NCBI RefSeq assembly: GCF_000026365.1
Contig: NC_012996.1
Location: 1,798,001 to 1,862,000 of the forward strand
DNA length: 64,000 nt
Direction: 5' to 3'
From: Zygosaccharomyces rouxii
Lineage: Eukaryota; Ascomycota; Saccharomycetes; Saccharomycetales; Saccharomycetaceae
Position 1 is the first letter of the stretch. Each line of letters starts with the position of its first letter. Positions 18,826-31,104 of this stretch are shown here, one piece after another. A program made the translations under genes and the position numbers. The notes below the pieces were generated by a model that worked only from the letters and a program-made list of their open reading frames with translations, did no database searches and was not told where the DNA came from.

Positions 18826-20145
18826 ATGGTCTCTGCTTCTAAAAACCAAACTAAGGAAACAGTTGAAGAGAACGATCAAGATACTGGGTTCTGGAACTGT
18901 AATTTTCCCAGGACTGATACTCTCTTTACGGGAGATCCACAGAAGATACACATATTCCTACAAAACTTGAGAATTGCATTCCGGATCTATGATATCAGGT
19001 CTGATGATATGAAACTTAAAATACTCATGAATAGTTTGGGAGATTCAGCTGCAGAATGGCTTGAGTCACAACTGGAAAGAATCGAAGGAGATGAAGAAGC
19101 TCTGAAACTTAGTTATGAACTGCCTGAGTGTAAATTAATGGTCCTAAGGAAAGCATTCCACACTCATCAACGAGGATCCGTTCTTGAATATAATAGGGCA
19201 TTTGATGAAGCATTGGAGAAGCTAAAAAATCAACAAAATGTGGAGGGGCAATGGGCTATAGAACTATATTTGGGTGGACTTAAAGAAGAAGTGGCAATAG
19301 CGGTCCATCAGAAGGAACCGAAACTCTTGGCAGAACGATGGAACTAGCAGTCGCAGAGGATTATAAGACTCCCATGGATCGGAAACGTTTTCATGATAGC
19401 GCTGAAGATAACAATAGCATTTACCAAAGATCTAGTTGCAATGATACCGGGCCTAAGAGATACGGTATACCTAAGACTAATGAGCTCTTCACGGGAGATT
19501 CCGAGAAGCTAAATAAATTTCTATCCAATCTGCGACTCTTGTTCAAAAATTAATGGTATCACCTCAGATAAGAACAAAATAAAGATTCTAAGAAATAGTT
19601 TATCCAATTCAATGATAGAGTGGTTTTATACATTTTGGGAGAACACTTTACAGGATCGCGATACTGGATCGTTACAGTACCAAGAAGTAGAGAAGGCCCT
19701 GAAGCTTAACTATGGATTACCTGAAACGAACTTCTTTGCTGTAGAAAAGCTAATACATAGCCACCAGGAGGGATCTGTTCACGATTATAACGTTGCATTT
19801 AAAGAAGCCTTAAGAAATGTACAGCTATCCGAACAAATAACGGAGAAATTATCCTTATGGTTTTATCTAATAGGACTTAAAGAAGATGTGAAGCTGGACG
19901 TTTATTGCAAACGACCCAAAAATTATTTGGAAGCAATGAGACGAGCAATCAACTGGGATTATATTTTCCTCCCAGATGGAAAACGCTCTTACGATACCGT
20001 CCAAGGTAACAACGAAAATTGCCGAAGATCAGGTTACAAGAAATTCAAGGGTTTTACGAAGAATAAGAATAAGCAATGTTTCAAATGTAATAAATTAGGT
20101 CACTTCGCAAAGGATTGCAGGTCTAAAAATGCAAACTTCACCTAA
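18826..20145 (+). pseudogene. Broken gag with two capsid-like domains and a CCHC zinc knuckle
   Basis: Three frames together make one Gag-like coding region: 18826-19347, then a one-base loss near 19338, then to 19553, then a second one-base slip in an A run near 19544-19550, then to 20145. The first part is a capsid-like domain (LFTGD..., HQRGSVLEYNRAF, YLGGLKEEV). The second part repeats the same domain order (LFTGD..., HQEGSVHDYNVAF, YLIGLKEDV) and ends with the zinc knuckle CFKCNKLGHFAKDC (CX2CX4HX4C). The two domains are clearly homologous but well diverged. I infer an original single ORF encoding a Gag with tandem capsid domains. Two unequal element copies fused by recombination would be an alternative. 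Confidence 0.75.
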
Positions 20146-20251
20146 ACAGAGTATCAAAAAGCTTTAGGCCGAGTTGGTGTCAACCAGCAACCACTCACAA
20201 GTCGGATATCGATTAATGAGAAATTCTGCCCGTAAAGCACCTCTTGAATGA

Positions 20252-20577
20252 GATTTTTGGTTACTCTTTGTAGAATTCCTCTACAACATTGCTAATAACA
20301 TGGAGATACAGAACAGGCCATCGCAGATTGGTTTAGGTTATACCCGGAATCCACCCACGCCAATTGCTAAAATGGTCGCACCGAAGTAAGCGGACACGGG
20401 AACAAAAAGATAGTCTCCAAAACATCGGACGGAAAGCCAGGCCAGTCTAAGAGAGGCAGGAAATATCGTTAGCGGCAGGCGAATACGTGTTTGTAAATCA
20501 AGATGATTGCGTTGCAAGGGGACCTCATAAGAAATTAAAATATAATGGGGTCATAGATCCAGATAGACCTGAGATAT
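20252..20577 (+). pseudogene. Integrase C-terminal remnant (Ty3/gypsy pol)
   Basis: Codons 20252-20386 read as the end of a retroviral-type integrase core: DFWLLFVEFLYN then RPSQIGLGYTRNPPTP, which parallels the conserved VEFAYN...P..LGY.P.TP pattern of Ty3/gypsy integrases. After a stop and a frame change, 20460-20577 gives AAGEYVFVNQDD, like the GD-V-V start of the integrase C-terminal beta-barrel. It is interrupted by stops on both sides and lies only about 100 bases after gag, so the middle of pol has been deleted. The call rests on pattern recognition of short segments. Confidence 0.55.
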
Positions 20578-20583
20578 AGCTCA

Positions 20584-21435
20584 AACGAATCATATTCTTG
20601 CATCAGTTAGCCAATTAAGTAATCTTATTACTGGGCTCTTACCGTAGCATTATACTTTTTATTTTGAATGCACCGTGCTTCATTCGTCGCCGGCGCCGTT
20701 GCTCTCTATTGGCTGTCCCAACTGTATGTACCACGAGGATTCAAAATCCTCTTCTTCAACATGTAATATACCCCACTCGTCTTAAGATTGATAGTACTAA
20801 ACACCAGGATAGCCCTCCGCGTCTCGCCCTCGTCCGCGGTTCGCTCACGTCGTACCATGCCATGCCGTGCCGTCTCCAGAGCAACAACACACCAACACCC
20901 CAAGCTGCAAACTCCGATATCCTTTTATCCGAGATCGGGACCGCATCCGTGTCCGGTGCCGAAATCGACGCAGTTTTCCGTACTCGGGCCCGATTTCACA
21001 AGCTCCGTTTCGGCTCCGAACCGTTAAATGTAACGGTCATGCTCGAATTCTTTTTTTTTTTGTCGTTCTTTTGAGCCGCCCATTACAACTACTATTCTCC
21101 TTTTCCCCCATGCTCACCCCTACGAGTTTTTTTAAGCAATTCTCAACGAATGATACCCTTTACCACTACTACACTCTATTGTATTTTGGTGATCCTTCTG
21201 AGATGAGGAGAAAACGTAAATTTTAACTGGACGGAGTATAATTGGTGTAAACTAAAAAGGGAGAAGGTCGGGGAGACAGAAAATTTTTCATTTTAATATA
21301 TATAAGCTTGCTCTTTCCCTCATCTCCGTTTATTGAGTTTTAACTCAATTCATTTCTTGGTATTATCTTTCTTCTTACTGCGTTACCTTTCGACCCTAAA
21401 GTATAAATCTCCATCAACCAATCAACAGCATCAGG
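20584..21435. other. ACO1 promoter region
   Basis: 850 bases between the retroelement relic and ACO1. It has an unusual GC-rich CG-containing part (20680-21020) and then a pyrimidine-rich leader ending at the ATG. ATTGG (CCAAT reversed) at 20708-20712 could be a Hap2/3/4/5 site, fitting a TCA-cycle gene. Overlapping short frames here are low-complexity and not believable genes. Confidence 0.5.
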
Positions 21436-23772
21436 ATGTTGTCTGCACGTGCCACTTTGAGGAGATCATTGAGCCGTGGTTTAGCAACTGTCTCTGGTTT
21501 GACTAGAGACAGTAAGGTTCACCAAAACTTGTTGGAAGATCACGCTTTCATCAACTACAAGGAAAACATCAAGAACGTGGAAACTGTCAAGAACAGATTA
21601 AATAGACCATTGACCTATGCTGAAAAGATTCTTTACGGTCACTTGGACAACCCTGAAGGTCAAGACGTTGTTAGAGGTCAAACCTATTTGAAATTGAGAC
21701 CAGACCGTGTTGCATGTCAAGATGCTACCGCTCAAATGGCCATTCTTCAATTCATGTCCGCTGGTTTGCCAGAGGTCGCCAAGCCAGTTACAGTTCACTG
21801 TGACCACTTGATTCAAGCTCAAATTGGTGGTGAAAAGGATTTGGCTAGAGCTAAGGAACTAAACAAGGAAGTTTACGATTTCTTGGCTTCCGCTACCTCC
21901 AAGTACAACATGGGTTTCTGGGGTCCAGGTTCTGGTATCATTCACCAAATCGTTCTAGAAAACTATGCATTCCCAGGTGCCTTGATCATCGGTACCGATT
22001 CTCACACTCCAAACGCTGGTGGTTTGGGTCAATTGGCTATTGGTGTCGGTGGTGCTGATGCCGTCGATGTTATGTCCGATTTGCCATGGGAATTGAAGGC
22101 TCCAAAGATTTTGGGTGTTAAGTTGACCGGTAGAATGAACGGCTGGGCTTCTCCAAAGGACATCATCTTGAAGCTTGCTGGTATTACTACCGTCAAGGGT
22201 GGTACCGGTAAGATTGTTGAGTACTTCGGTGACGGTGTTGACACCTTCTCCGCTACTGGTATGGGTACCATCTGTAATATGGGTGCTGAAATCGGTGCTA
22301 CTACTTCTGTCTTCCCATTCAACAAGTCTATGATTGACTACTTGGATGCTACCAGAAGAGGTAAGATTGCTGAATTCGCCAAATTGTACAAGAACGATTT
22401 GTTGTCCGCCGATGAAGGTGCTGAGTACGACGAATTGATCGAAATCAACTTGTCCGAATTGGAACCTTACGTCAACGGTCCATTCACCCCAGATTTGGCT
22501 ACTCCAATCTCTAAGATGAAGGAGGTTGCCGTTCAAAACAACTGGCCTCTTGATGTCAGAGTTGGTCTAATCGGTTCTTGTACTAACTCTTCCTACGAAG
22601 ATATGACTAGAGCTGCTTCTATCATCAAGGATGCTGCTTCTCACGGTCTAAAGGCTAAGTCCATGTTCACCGTGACCCCAGGTTCCGAACAAGTTAGAGC
22701 TACCATTGCTCGTGATGGTCAATTAGACACTTTCACCGATTTCGGTGGTATCGTCTTGGCCAACGCCTGTGGTCCATGTATTGGTCAATGGGATCGTCAA
22801 GACATCAAGAAGGGTGAAAAGAACTCTATTGTTTCTTCTTTCAACAGAAACTTCACCTCCAGAAACGATGGTAACCCAGAAACTCACTCCTTTGTCGCAT
22901 CTCCAGATTTGGTTGTCGCCTTCGCCATCGCTGGTGATTTGAGATTTAACCCAATGACCGATAAGTTGAAGGACAAGGATGGTAACGAATTCTTGTTGCA
23001 ACCACCTCAAGGTGTTGGTTTGCCACCAAAGGGTTACGACCAAGGTAAAGACACTTACCAAGCCCCACCAAAGGACCGTTCTCAAGTTTCAGTTAAGGTT
23101 TCTCCAACCTCTGACCGTTTGCAATTGCTAGATGCATTCGACGCTTGGGATGGTAAGGATGCCACCAACATGCCAATCTTGATCAAGGCCTTCGGTAAGA
23201 CCACCACTGACCACATTTCTATGGCCGGTCCATGGTTGAAATACAGAGGTCACTTGCAGAACATTTCTAACAACTATATGATTGGTGCTATCAACGCTGA
23301 GAACAAGAAGGCCAACAGTGTGAGAAACGTCTACACTGGTGAATACAAGGGTGTTCCTGACACCGCTAGAGACTACAGAGACCAAGGTATCAAATGGGTT
23401 GTCATCGGTGATGAAAACTTTGGTGAAGGTTCTTCTCGTGAACACGCTGCCTTGGAACCAAGATACTTGGGTGGTTTCGCCATCATCACTAAATCTTTTG
23501 CCCGTATTCACGAAACTAACTTGAAGAAACAGGGTCTATTGCCATTGTACTTCAAGAACCCAGCTGACTACGACAAGATCAACCCAACCGACAAGGTTGA
23601 TGTCCTTGGCTTAACCGAATTTGCTCCTGGCAAGGACTTGACCTTGAGAGTTCACCCAGAAAACGGTGAAGCTTGGGACTGTCCATTGACTCACACTTTC
23701 AACGAGGAACAAATTGAATGGTTCAGATCTGGTTCTGCTTTGAACAAGATCAAGAACGACAAGATCAGATAA
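21436..23772 (+). CDS. ACO1: Mitochondrial aconitase
   Basis: 778 residues, identical in length to S. cerevisiae Aco1. A basic mitochondrial presequence ([21 protein letters not shown]) leads into the four-domain aconitase. The three cluster-ligand cysteines are Cys382 ([12 protein letters not shown]), Cys445 and Cys448 ([10 protein letters not shown]), and the swivel domain has [14 protein letters not shown]. It isomerises citrate to isocitrate in the TCA cycle via a 4Fe-4S cluster; in yeast it also binds mitochondrial DNA. Codon use is strongly biased to the preferred yeast set (TTG, GGT, AAG), as expected for high expression. ACO1 and MET17 are neighbours in S. cerevisiae; here BPT1 lies between them. 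Confidence 0.98.
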   Translation: MLSARATLRRSLSRGLATVSGLTRDSKVHQNLLEDHAFINYKENIKNVETVKNRLNRPLTYAEKILYGHLDNPEGQDVVRGQTYLKLRPDRVACQDATAQMAILQFMSAGLPEVAKPVTVHCDHLIQAQIGGEKDLARAKELNKEVYDFLASATSKYNMGFWGPGSGIIHQIVLENYAFPGALIIGTDSHTPNAGGLGQLAIGVGGADAVDVMSDLPWELKAPKILGVKLTGRMNGWASPKDIILKLAGITTVKGGTGKIVEYFGDGVDTFSATGMGTICNMGAEIGATTSVFPFNKSMIDYLDATRRGKIAEFAKLYKNDLLSADEGAEYDELIEINLSELEPYVNGPFTPDLATPISKMKEVAVQNNWPLDVRVGLIGSCTNSSYEDMTRAASIIKDAASHGLKAKSMFTVTPGSEQVRATIARDGQLDTFTDFGGIVLANACGPCIGQWDRQDIKKGEKNSIVSSFNRNFTSRNDGNPETHSFVASPDLVVAFAIAGDLRFNPMTDKLKDKDGNEFLLQPPQGVGLPPKGYDQGKDTYQAPPKDRSQVSVKVSPTSDRLQLLDAFDAWDGKDATNMPILIKAFGKTTTDHISMAGPWLKYRGHLQNISNNYMIGAINAENKKANSVRNVYTGEYKGVPDTARDYRDQGIKWVVIGDENFGEGSSREHAALEPRYLGGFAIITKSFARIHETNLKKQGLLPLYFKNPADYDKINPTDKVDVLGLTEFAPGKDLTLRVHPENGEAWDCPLTHTFNEEQIEWFRSGSALNKIKNDKIR

Positions 23773-24145
23773 ATGGAGTGATGAAATCATATGAAAAATG
23801 CACAACAAATATTCTTTTACGTTCAATTAACCGAAGACGAAAGCGGGATGAAGTGTCAATGTCACTGTAATTAATTTATTAATGTTACCTCCTCATCATT
23901 AAGCAGCGAGAATTGCATCACTGCTACCATTGATATTATTTATATTTATTTATTTATTGTTATCATTACAATTCATTATTATCATTATCGTTATTACATT
24001 ATCGTACTCTTTTACAGCATCATCATCTTGGTAGTGAAGCACCATCATAACATTACCTTATCAGTGTCATTGATCCTCTTTTTTTTTTTTTTCTGGGAGG
24101 GGGTGCATATATACATATGCGGCACTGAATTGTTAAATATGCACG

Positions 24146-24169
24146 TATATATATATATATATATATATA
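24146..24169. repeat. (TA)12 microsatellite
   Basis: Twenty-four bases of perfect alternating TA between ACO1 and BPT1. Confidence 0.9.
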
Positions 24170-24575
24170 ACTTGGTTATTAGAACGAACAGCTCTCGGTA
24201 CAAAGTTCGATCCGGTTGCTCATATTACAAATTTTCCAAATTGTACTAATTTTCGTCTTGGCAACACTTCGAACGTTGTACATGAAAACGGAGTTAGGGC
24301 TTTACTTCAAAAAAAACTTGACTAGGCCCCTGAACATATAAAAGAATAGAGGGAAAGTGTCATACAGGCTATTCAAACATAATTCACATCGTTATCGATC
24401 TCCTCTAATAGTCAAATAGGACTAGACTGGATGGAAAAAGAAGACACCTAAAAAAAGCTGTGAGTTACAACACGCTTATCAGTTATCAACTTCGCTACAT
24501 ATTACTACATCCATCGTTTGTCCTTTTTTCATCGACTTTTCCATATTCTTTCAGAAGGTTGCAAAAACTGATTAG

Positions 24576-24625
24576 AAGGGCGATTGCAACAAGTAGTTAA
24601 AAGGGCGGTTGTAACAAGTAGTTAA
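24576..24625 (+). repeat. 25-base tandem duplication just upstream of BPT1
   Basis: Two directly adjacent 25-base units (24576-24600 and 24601-24625), each starting AAGGGCG and ending AACAAGTAGTTAA, differ at two positions only. They end 39 bases before the BPT1 start codon, so they are probably transcribed or sit at the initiation site. Confidence 0.85.
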
Positions 24626-24664
24626 CTTTTTACTTCCCTCTTAAAAAGTAAGAGAAGCATCAGT

Positions 24665-27600
24665 ATGAATCCATTTCAAATGGAATCGCCAACGCTTGCG
24701 TCTCAGATTGTCATGAATTCTACAAAGGCGGCTACCTGTAAGTATGGTTATAGGCCTTACATCGATAATGAGACCAATGCGTTAAATCCGTGTTTTTTGG
24801 CACTCGTCATCGTCATGTTAAACCTTCATTTAATCCCCCTTGGATTATTTCAGTTATGGAAATTGTCAAAAACTGACAAAGTTCCACCCAATTTCAAATA
24901 TCAATCTTGGAGGTCAGTTCCTTCACAATTTTTGGTACATTTGAGTAATGTGGGTTTACAAGTGGTCTTAACTGTGATCCAATTATCGATTGTTTATTCT
25001 GCCAGTGCTCAATACACATCTGTTTTGAAATACGCCCTTTGGTTAAATTTCGGATACCTGGTTTTCGTCTCTTTGCCAACCCAATATTTGCAATTTTGTA
25101 AAAGTTATTGTGCCGTCAGCAATCAACTTCTCTATTTTGCCTTCCAATGTATCATTTTAGCCTTCCAAGTTTGTCAAAGAGCAGGACATCTTTCTAATGA
25201 AAATTACAACCTAGTCCGTGGTCGTGGTGGTACAATTTCAGAGTTGGCACTTTTAATCAATGGTCTAGCTATCTTGGTTTATGATTCGTGCTTCTACGAA
25301 CCCGCTAAGGAATTGCAAGATTACTATGAAGAGGAGAAATTGTACCCAACTCCAAACTTTTTTTCGAAATTAACTTACACATGGATGAATCCTCTAATTT
25401 CTGAAACTTACCAACACGGTAAACTAAGAGATGTGAACAATTTACCCATCCCGCCAATTAATTTGAATGTGGAGGACTTAGCTGAAAGATTAAGATCTAA
25501 TTGGGAAAAGGAGACGTGGTCCGGTAGAAATTCTCTATTTAGAGCATTAATCAAGGTTTTTGGTAAACCGTTGATCACTGGTATCGTTTTAGAAACTATT
25601 AGAGAGGTACTAGATGCCATTAAACCACAGTTCCTCATGCTGTTCATCATGTGTTTCAATTTCGATGCTAATTCACCCTACCCTCCATTGCATGGTGTCT
25701 TTATTGCCGTATCCCTTTTCGTTCTAACGGTGCTTTCCACCTTCTTGCAAAATCAATACTTCATCTACATGTTTGAAGCTGGTTTGGGTATGAAAGGTGC
25801 ATTAATCTCGCTGATTTACCAGAAATCCTTGCGTATTACATTGGCGGCTCGTGACAAAAATTCTACTGGTGACATCTTGAATTTGGCCTCGGTCGATACT
25901 CCACGGATTCAAATGTTCTTCGAAGATTGCCAAGTGATGTTTAGTGCACCTCTAACCATTATTGTTGTATTGTCATCCCTTTACTTTCTGTTGGGTGCTG
26001 CTGCCGTCGCTGGATTGGTGACTCTAACTATCATGCTTCCTATTAATTCGTACCTCTCTAGAAGAGTGGAATCTTTGTACAAAGTTCAAATGAAATATAA
26101 GGACGCTAGAATTAGAGCTACTACCGAAATATTAAACTCTATGAAATCCATCAAGTTGTACGCTTGGGAAAAACCCATGTTACAAAGATTGAATCATGTT
26201 AGAAATGATTTAGAGATTAAAAATTTCGCCAAAATGGGTGTTGTGGAAACTTTGATTACATTTGCGTGGAACTGTGTCCCTCTAATGGTCAGTTGTTCAA
26301 CATTCCTGTTGTTTTCTCTAATCAGTTCATCACCTTTATCACCAGAAATCGTTTTCCCGGCCCTTTCTTTATTCGAGATTTTGAATGATGCTATTTATTC
26401 AGTGCCCAATGCCATCACCGATATCATTGAAACTAAAGTATCGATGGGCAGAGTTAGAACATTTTTACAAACTGAGAATTTGGACGATTCATTCATTCAT
26501 GAATTGAAGGATGAGGTTGATGGACCCAAGCCAACAATTGAAGTGAATAACGCTACTTTCCTATGGCAATCTGAAAAAACCTTGAAGAGTAACGATGAGG
26601 AAGCTAATGTGGGGAGCTCTCAAGTGGCATTAGAAAATATCGATCACTTCGAAGCTAAGAAGGGAGCGCTTACATGTGTTGTCGGTAGAGTAGGATCCGG
26701 TAAGTCAACTCTTTTGAGAGCGATCTTAGGTCAGCTCCCATGTAGAAGTGGACCCAAGGAATTTATTTCTCCTGAAATTTTGGTGAGAGCTAGATCAGTG
26801 GCCTACTGTCCTCAAGCACCATGGGTTATGAACGCTAGTATCAAAGATAACATTTTATTCGGACACAGATATGATGAGACCTACTACAATTTGACAATCA
26901 AGGCATGTCAGTTGATCCCTGATTTGAAAATATTATCCGAAGGTGATGAAACTCTGGTCGGTGAAAAAGGTATTTCTTTGTCGGGTGGTCAAAAGGCGCG
27001 CTTGTCTCTTGCTAGGGCTGTTTATTCCAGGGCTGATTTATATCTGATGGACGATATTCTGTCGGCGGTAGATGCTGAGGTCAGTAAAAACATTATTGAT
27101 AAGGTTTTGGGTGAGGAAAATGGTTTGTTGAAGCATAAGACAATTATTTTGACAACCAATGCAGTTTCTGTGCTCAAACATTCTAACATGATTTACGCTC
27201 TTCAGGGTGGCCGTATTGTTGAAGAAGGTACTTATGAACAGGCTGTCTCAAGAGGAGATGATTCTGTCCTTCAAAAATTGATCAAGGAATTTGATACTTT
27301 TGCAGAGAACCCAAGCGATAAGAAGAAAGATGAGGAAAATGATTCGCATAGTATCAGCGAAGATTTTGAAGAACCTTCCAAAATACAAGCGTCTCAAAGT
27401 TCTGCAGATTCTATTGTATCTCTTCAAGCGGCTGGAACAGTTGACGCAGATGAGTTGCTGGACATTAATTCAAGAAGAGCTTCCATTGCAACATTTAGAG
27501 CTAAACCAAGCATGGAAATCAATGAATTACAAAAACCTAAGGAGAAAAACGAAGAAAAATCAGAGCAAGGACGTGTTAAAAAAGAGGTATATCTTTTCTA

Positions 27601-29377
27601 TATTAAAGCCTGTGGTTTGTTCGGTGTGATTTTGTTCTTCCTTATCATGTTACTTGGTAGAGTATTTGAAGTATCAGAAAATTTCTGGTTAAAGTATTGG
27701 TCGGAATCGAATCAAAAGAATGGCAGCAATAAGGATCTATGGAAATTTGTTGGTATCTACGCGTTGCTTGGTATCTCCTCGGCGGCTTTCGACAATATAA
27801 GAGCTGTCATCATTCTGTTGTACTCTTCTATCAGAGGATCCAAAGTCTTACATAATAAGATGGCAGTATCCGTGTTGAAGAGTCCTATGGGATTTTTTGA
27901 AAGTACACCTATCGGCAGAATCATTAATAGATTCTCTTCTGATATGAGTACTGTAGACCGTAATTTAAAATACAATTTTGCATTCTTCTTCAAGTGTGTC
28001 TTAGATTATTTTGTTACGATTCTTTTGATTGGATACAATATGCCATGGTTCTTGGTTTTCAACGCTGGTTTGTTAGTGGTTTATGTCTACTACCAGGTAT
28101 TTTATGTGACTTTGAGCAGAGAATTAAAGAGGTTGTCCAGTACTGCTTTCTCCCCAATTATGTCATTGTTCAGTGAAACCCTTGGTGGACATATGGTTAT
28201 CACCGCTTTCAGACATTCCGAAAGATTTCACTTTTTAAATTTCAACAAGACTCAATTTCAAATTGATGCTCAATTCAATTTGAGATCTACCAATAGATGG
28301 TTATCTATTCGTTTACAGATCATTGGTGGTGCAATGGTACTAATTACTGCATTGTTAACACTTGCTACTATCGGTACGAAAAAGCAGATGACCGCTGGTC
28401 TGGTCGGATTGTTGATGAGTTATGTTCTACAGGTTACCAATTCTTTGATGTGGATCGTGAGAATGACTACCATGATTGAAACCAATATTATCTCTGTTGA
28501 AAGAATATATGAATATTGTCAATTACCATCTGAAGCACCAGCCATTATTGAATCATCCAGACCTGAAAAATCGTGGCCATCTATGGGTGAGATCATCTTC
28601 AAGGATTATTCTACCAAGTATAGACCTGAATTGGATCCTGTTTTGAAAAAGATTAATTTGAGCATCAAACCTAGGGAAAAAATTGGTGTTGTTGGTAGAA
28701 CCGGTGCTGGTAAATCTTCACTTTCGTTAGCACTATTCAGATTGTTAGAAAGCACTGGAGGCTCTATTGAAATTGATGGTGTTGATATTTCGAAGATTGG
28801 TCTTTATGACTTAAGAAGCCATCTTTCAATTATTCCACAAGATGCCCAAGCATTTGAAGGTACCGTTCGTAGTAATTTGGATCCTTTCAATCAATATTCT
28901 GTGCAGGAGATTTGGAAAGCCGTTGAATTGGCACATTTGAAACCACATATTATCAAGATGATGACGGACGAAGACCCAGATAAATCATCACCTGAAGATG
29001 AAATTTCGGCGCTTGATGTTAAGATAAGCGAAAATGGTAACAATATGTCGATGGGTCAAAGACAATTGTTATGTCTGTCAAGAGCTTTACTAAGTAAGTC
29101 TAAGGTTTTAGTTCTTGATGAAGCAACGGCCGCTGTTGATATGGAAACTGACCAAATCATTCAAGAAACCATTAGAAATGAATTTCAAGATAAGACGATT
29201 TTAACAATTGCACACAGAATCGATACCGTTCTCGATAGTGATAAAATTTTGGTCCTTGATAAAGGTGAAGTTAAAGAGTTTGAATCTCCTGACACCCTTC
29301 TCAAAGATGAAAAGTCTCTGTTTTACGGTCTCTGTCAAAAGGGCGGTTATTTAGACAAAAAGAATAACAGCAAATGA
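24665..29377 (+). CDS. BPT1: Vacuolar ABC transporter of the MRP/ABCC family (Bpt1)
   Basis: 1570 residues; S. cerevisiae Bpt1 has 1559. The N-terminal TMD0 region contains YGYRPYIDNETNALNPCF, then TMD1, NBD1 with Walker A GRVGSGKST (about 675-683), signature LSGGQKARLS (about 772) and Walker B LYLMDD, an acidic linker, TMD2, and NBD2 with Walker A GRTGAGKSS (about 1343-1351), degenerate signature MSMGQRQ (about 1460) and LDEATAAVD. Bpt1 moves glutathione conjugates, bile pigment and cadmium-glutathione into the vacuole. The second signature lacks the usual LSGGQ, as seen in other ABCC proteins. A second ATG at codon 6 is a possible start. It converges on MET17 with about 150 bases between. 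Confidence 0.96.
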   Translation: MNPFQMESPTLASQIVMNSTKAATCKYGYRPYIDNETNALNPCFLALVIVMLNLHLIPLGLFQLWKLSKTDKVPPNFKYQSWRSVPSQFLVHLSNVGLQVVLTVIQLSIVYSASAQYTSVLKYALWLNFGYLVFVSLPTQYLQFCKSYCAVSNQLLYFAFQCIILAFQVCQRAGHLSNENYNLVRGRGGTISELALLINGLAILVYDSCFYEPAKELQDYYEEEKLYPTPNFFSKLTYTWMNPLISETYQHGKLRDVNNLPIPPINLNVEDLAERLRSNWEKETWSGRNSLFRALIKVFGKPLITGIVLETIREVLDAIKPQFLMLFIMCFNFDANSPYPPLHGVFIAVSLFVLTVLSTFLQNQYFIYMFEAGLGMKGALISLIYQKSLRITLAARDKNSTGDILNLASVDTPRIQMFFEDCQVMFSAPLTIIVVLSSLYFLLGAAAVAGLVTLTIMLPINSYLSRRVESLYKVQMKYKDARIRATTEILNSMKSIKLYAWEKPMLQRLNHVRNDLEIKNFAKMGVVETLITFAWNCVPLMVSCSTFLLFSLISSSPLSPEIVFPALSLFEILNDAIYSVPNAITDIIETKVSMGRVRTFLQTENLDDSFIHELKDEVDGPKPTIEVNNATFLWQSEKTLKSNDEEANVGSSQVALENIDHFEAKKGALTCVVGRVGSGKSTLLRAILGQLPCRSGPKEFISPEILVRARSVAYCPQAPWVMNASIKDNILFGHRYDETYYNLTIKACQLIPDLKILSEGDETLVGEKGISLSGGQKARLSLARAVYSRADLYLMDDILSAVDAEVSKNIIDKVLGEENGLLKHKTIILTTNAVSVLKHSNMIYALQGGRIVEEGTYEQAVSRGDDSVLQKLIKEFDTFAENPSDKKKDEENDSHSISEDFEEPSKIQASQSSADSIVSLQAAGTVDADELLDINSRRASIATFRAKPSMEINELQKPKEKNEEKSEQGRVKKEVYLFYIKACGLFGVILFFLIMLLGRVFEVSENFWLKYWSESNQKNGSNKDLWKFVGIYALLGISSAAFDNIRAVIILLYSSIRGSKVLHNKMAVSVLKSPMGFFESTPIGRIINRFSSDMSTVDRNLKYNFAFFFKCVLDYFVTILLIGYNMPWFLVFNAGLLVVYVYYQVFYVTLSRELKRLSSTAFSPIMSLFSETLGGHMVITAFRHSERFHFLNFNKTQFQIDAQFNLRSTNRWLSIRLQIIGGAMVLITALLTLATIGTKKQMTAGLVGLLMSYVLQVTNSLMWIVRMTTMIETNIISVERIYEYCQLPSEAPAIIESSRPEKSWPSMGEIIFKDYSTKYRPELDPVLKKINLSIKPREKIGVVGRTGAGKSSLSLALFRLLESTGGSIEIDGVDISKIGLYDLRSHLSIIPQDAQAFEGTVRSNLDPFNQYSVQEIWKAVELAHLKPHIIKMMTDEDPDKSSPEDEISALDVKISENGNNMSMGQRQLLCLSRALLSKSKVLVLDEATAAVDMETDQIIQETIRNEFQDKTILTIAHRIDTVLDSDKILVLDKGEVKEFESPDTLLKDEKSLFYGLCQKGGYLDKKNNSK

Positions 29378-29526
29378 ACAAAAATTAACTAATAGTAGAA
29401 CAAAAAAGATTAAGTATACGTTTTACTTTGCATATGTGTATATTTACATTCTAGTATCAAAGTTTATCTATCGTTGCATGGCAGGAACCAATATTAGTCA
29501 TGAACTGCTTTTTCCCTCAACACCCT

Positions 29527-30951
<1,425 letters not shown>

Positions 30952-31104
30952 TTATCCACCTTTTTATATAGAATTTCAAGCAAGAAGGTACGATGTGTCT
31001 ACTTACCCTTTTGAGTTCCTGATAATATCCTACTAAGTGAGCATGGCAAAGGAATCACCATCGTAGAGCTAAAGCATTGACTATCAATTGACAATGCGTA
31101 GCCA

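Larger units (their letters stand above)
18396..20583 (+). mobile_element. Decayed Ty3/gypsy-like retrotransposon, internally deleted
   Basis: The element lies immediately upstream of tRNA-His, where Ty3 elements insert (at the Pol III start). Parts seen: a gag region broken by two frameshifts (18826-20145) with a CCHC zinc knuckle, and an integrase remnant (20252-20577). Protease, reverse transcriptase, RNase H and most of integrase are missing. AGCGCCGCT at 18798-18806 matches nine bases of the initiator-tRNA primer site used by Ty elements, in the right place before gag. A 35-base segment ending at 18794 matches one ending at 20583 at about 24 positions, possibly the 3' edges of the two LTRs. 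The outer limits given are approximate. Confidence 0.65.
23773..24664. other. ACO1-BPT1 intergenic region with simple repeats
   Basis: 892 bases. The first 250 are A/T-rich with ATT/ATC runs and include ATTTATATTTA at 23938-23948, an exact 11-base match to the S. cerevisiae ARS consensus. A T run occurs at 24080-24091. The rest is the BPT1 promoter. No gene is supported. Confidence 0.5.

Noticed and set aside
20664..21226. Overlapping plus-strand frames of 79-136 codons before ACO1
   Set aside because: They overlap one another in different frames, are rich in Arg/Pro/Thr from GC-rich DNA, and show no domain. This is the ACO1 promoter.
24190..24216. B-box-like AGTTCGATCC suggesting another tRNA
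   Set aside because: Flanks do not fold into a cloverleaf and no A-box lies at the right distance.
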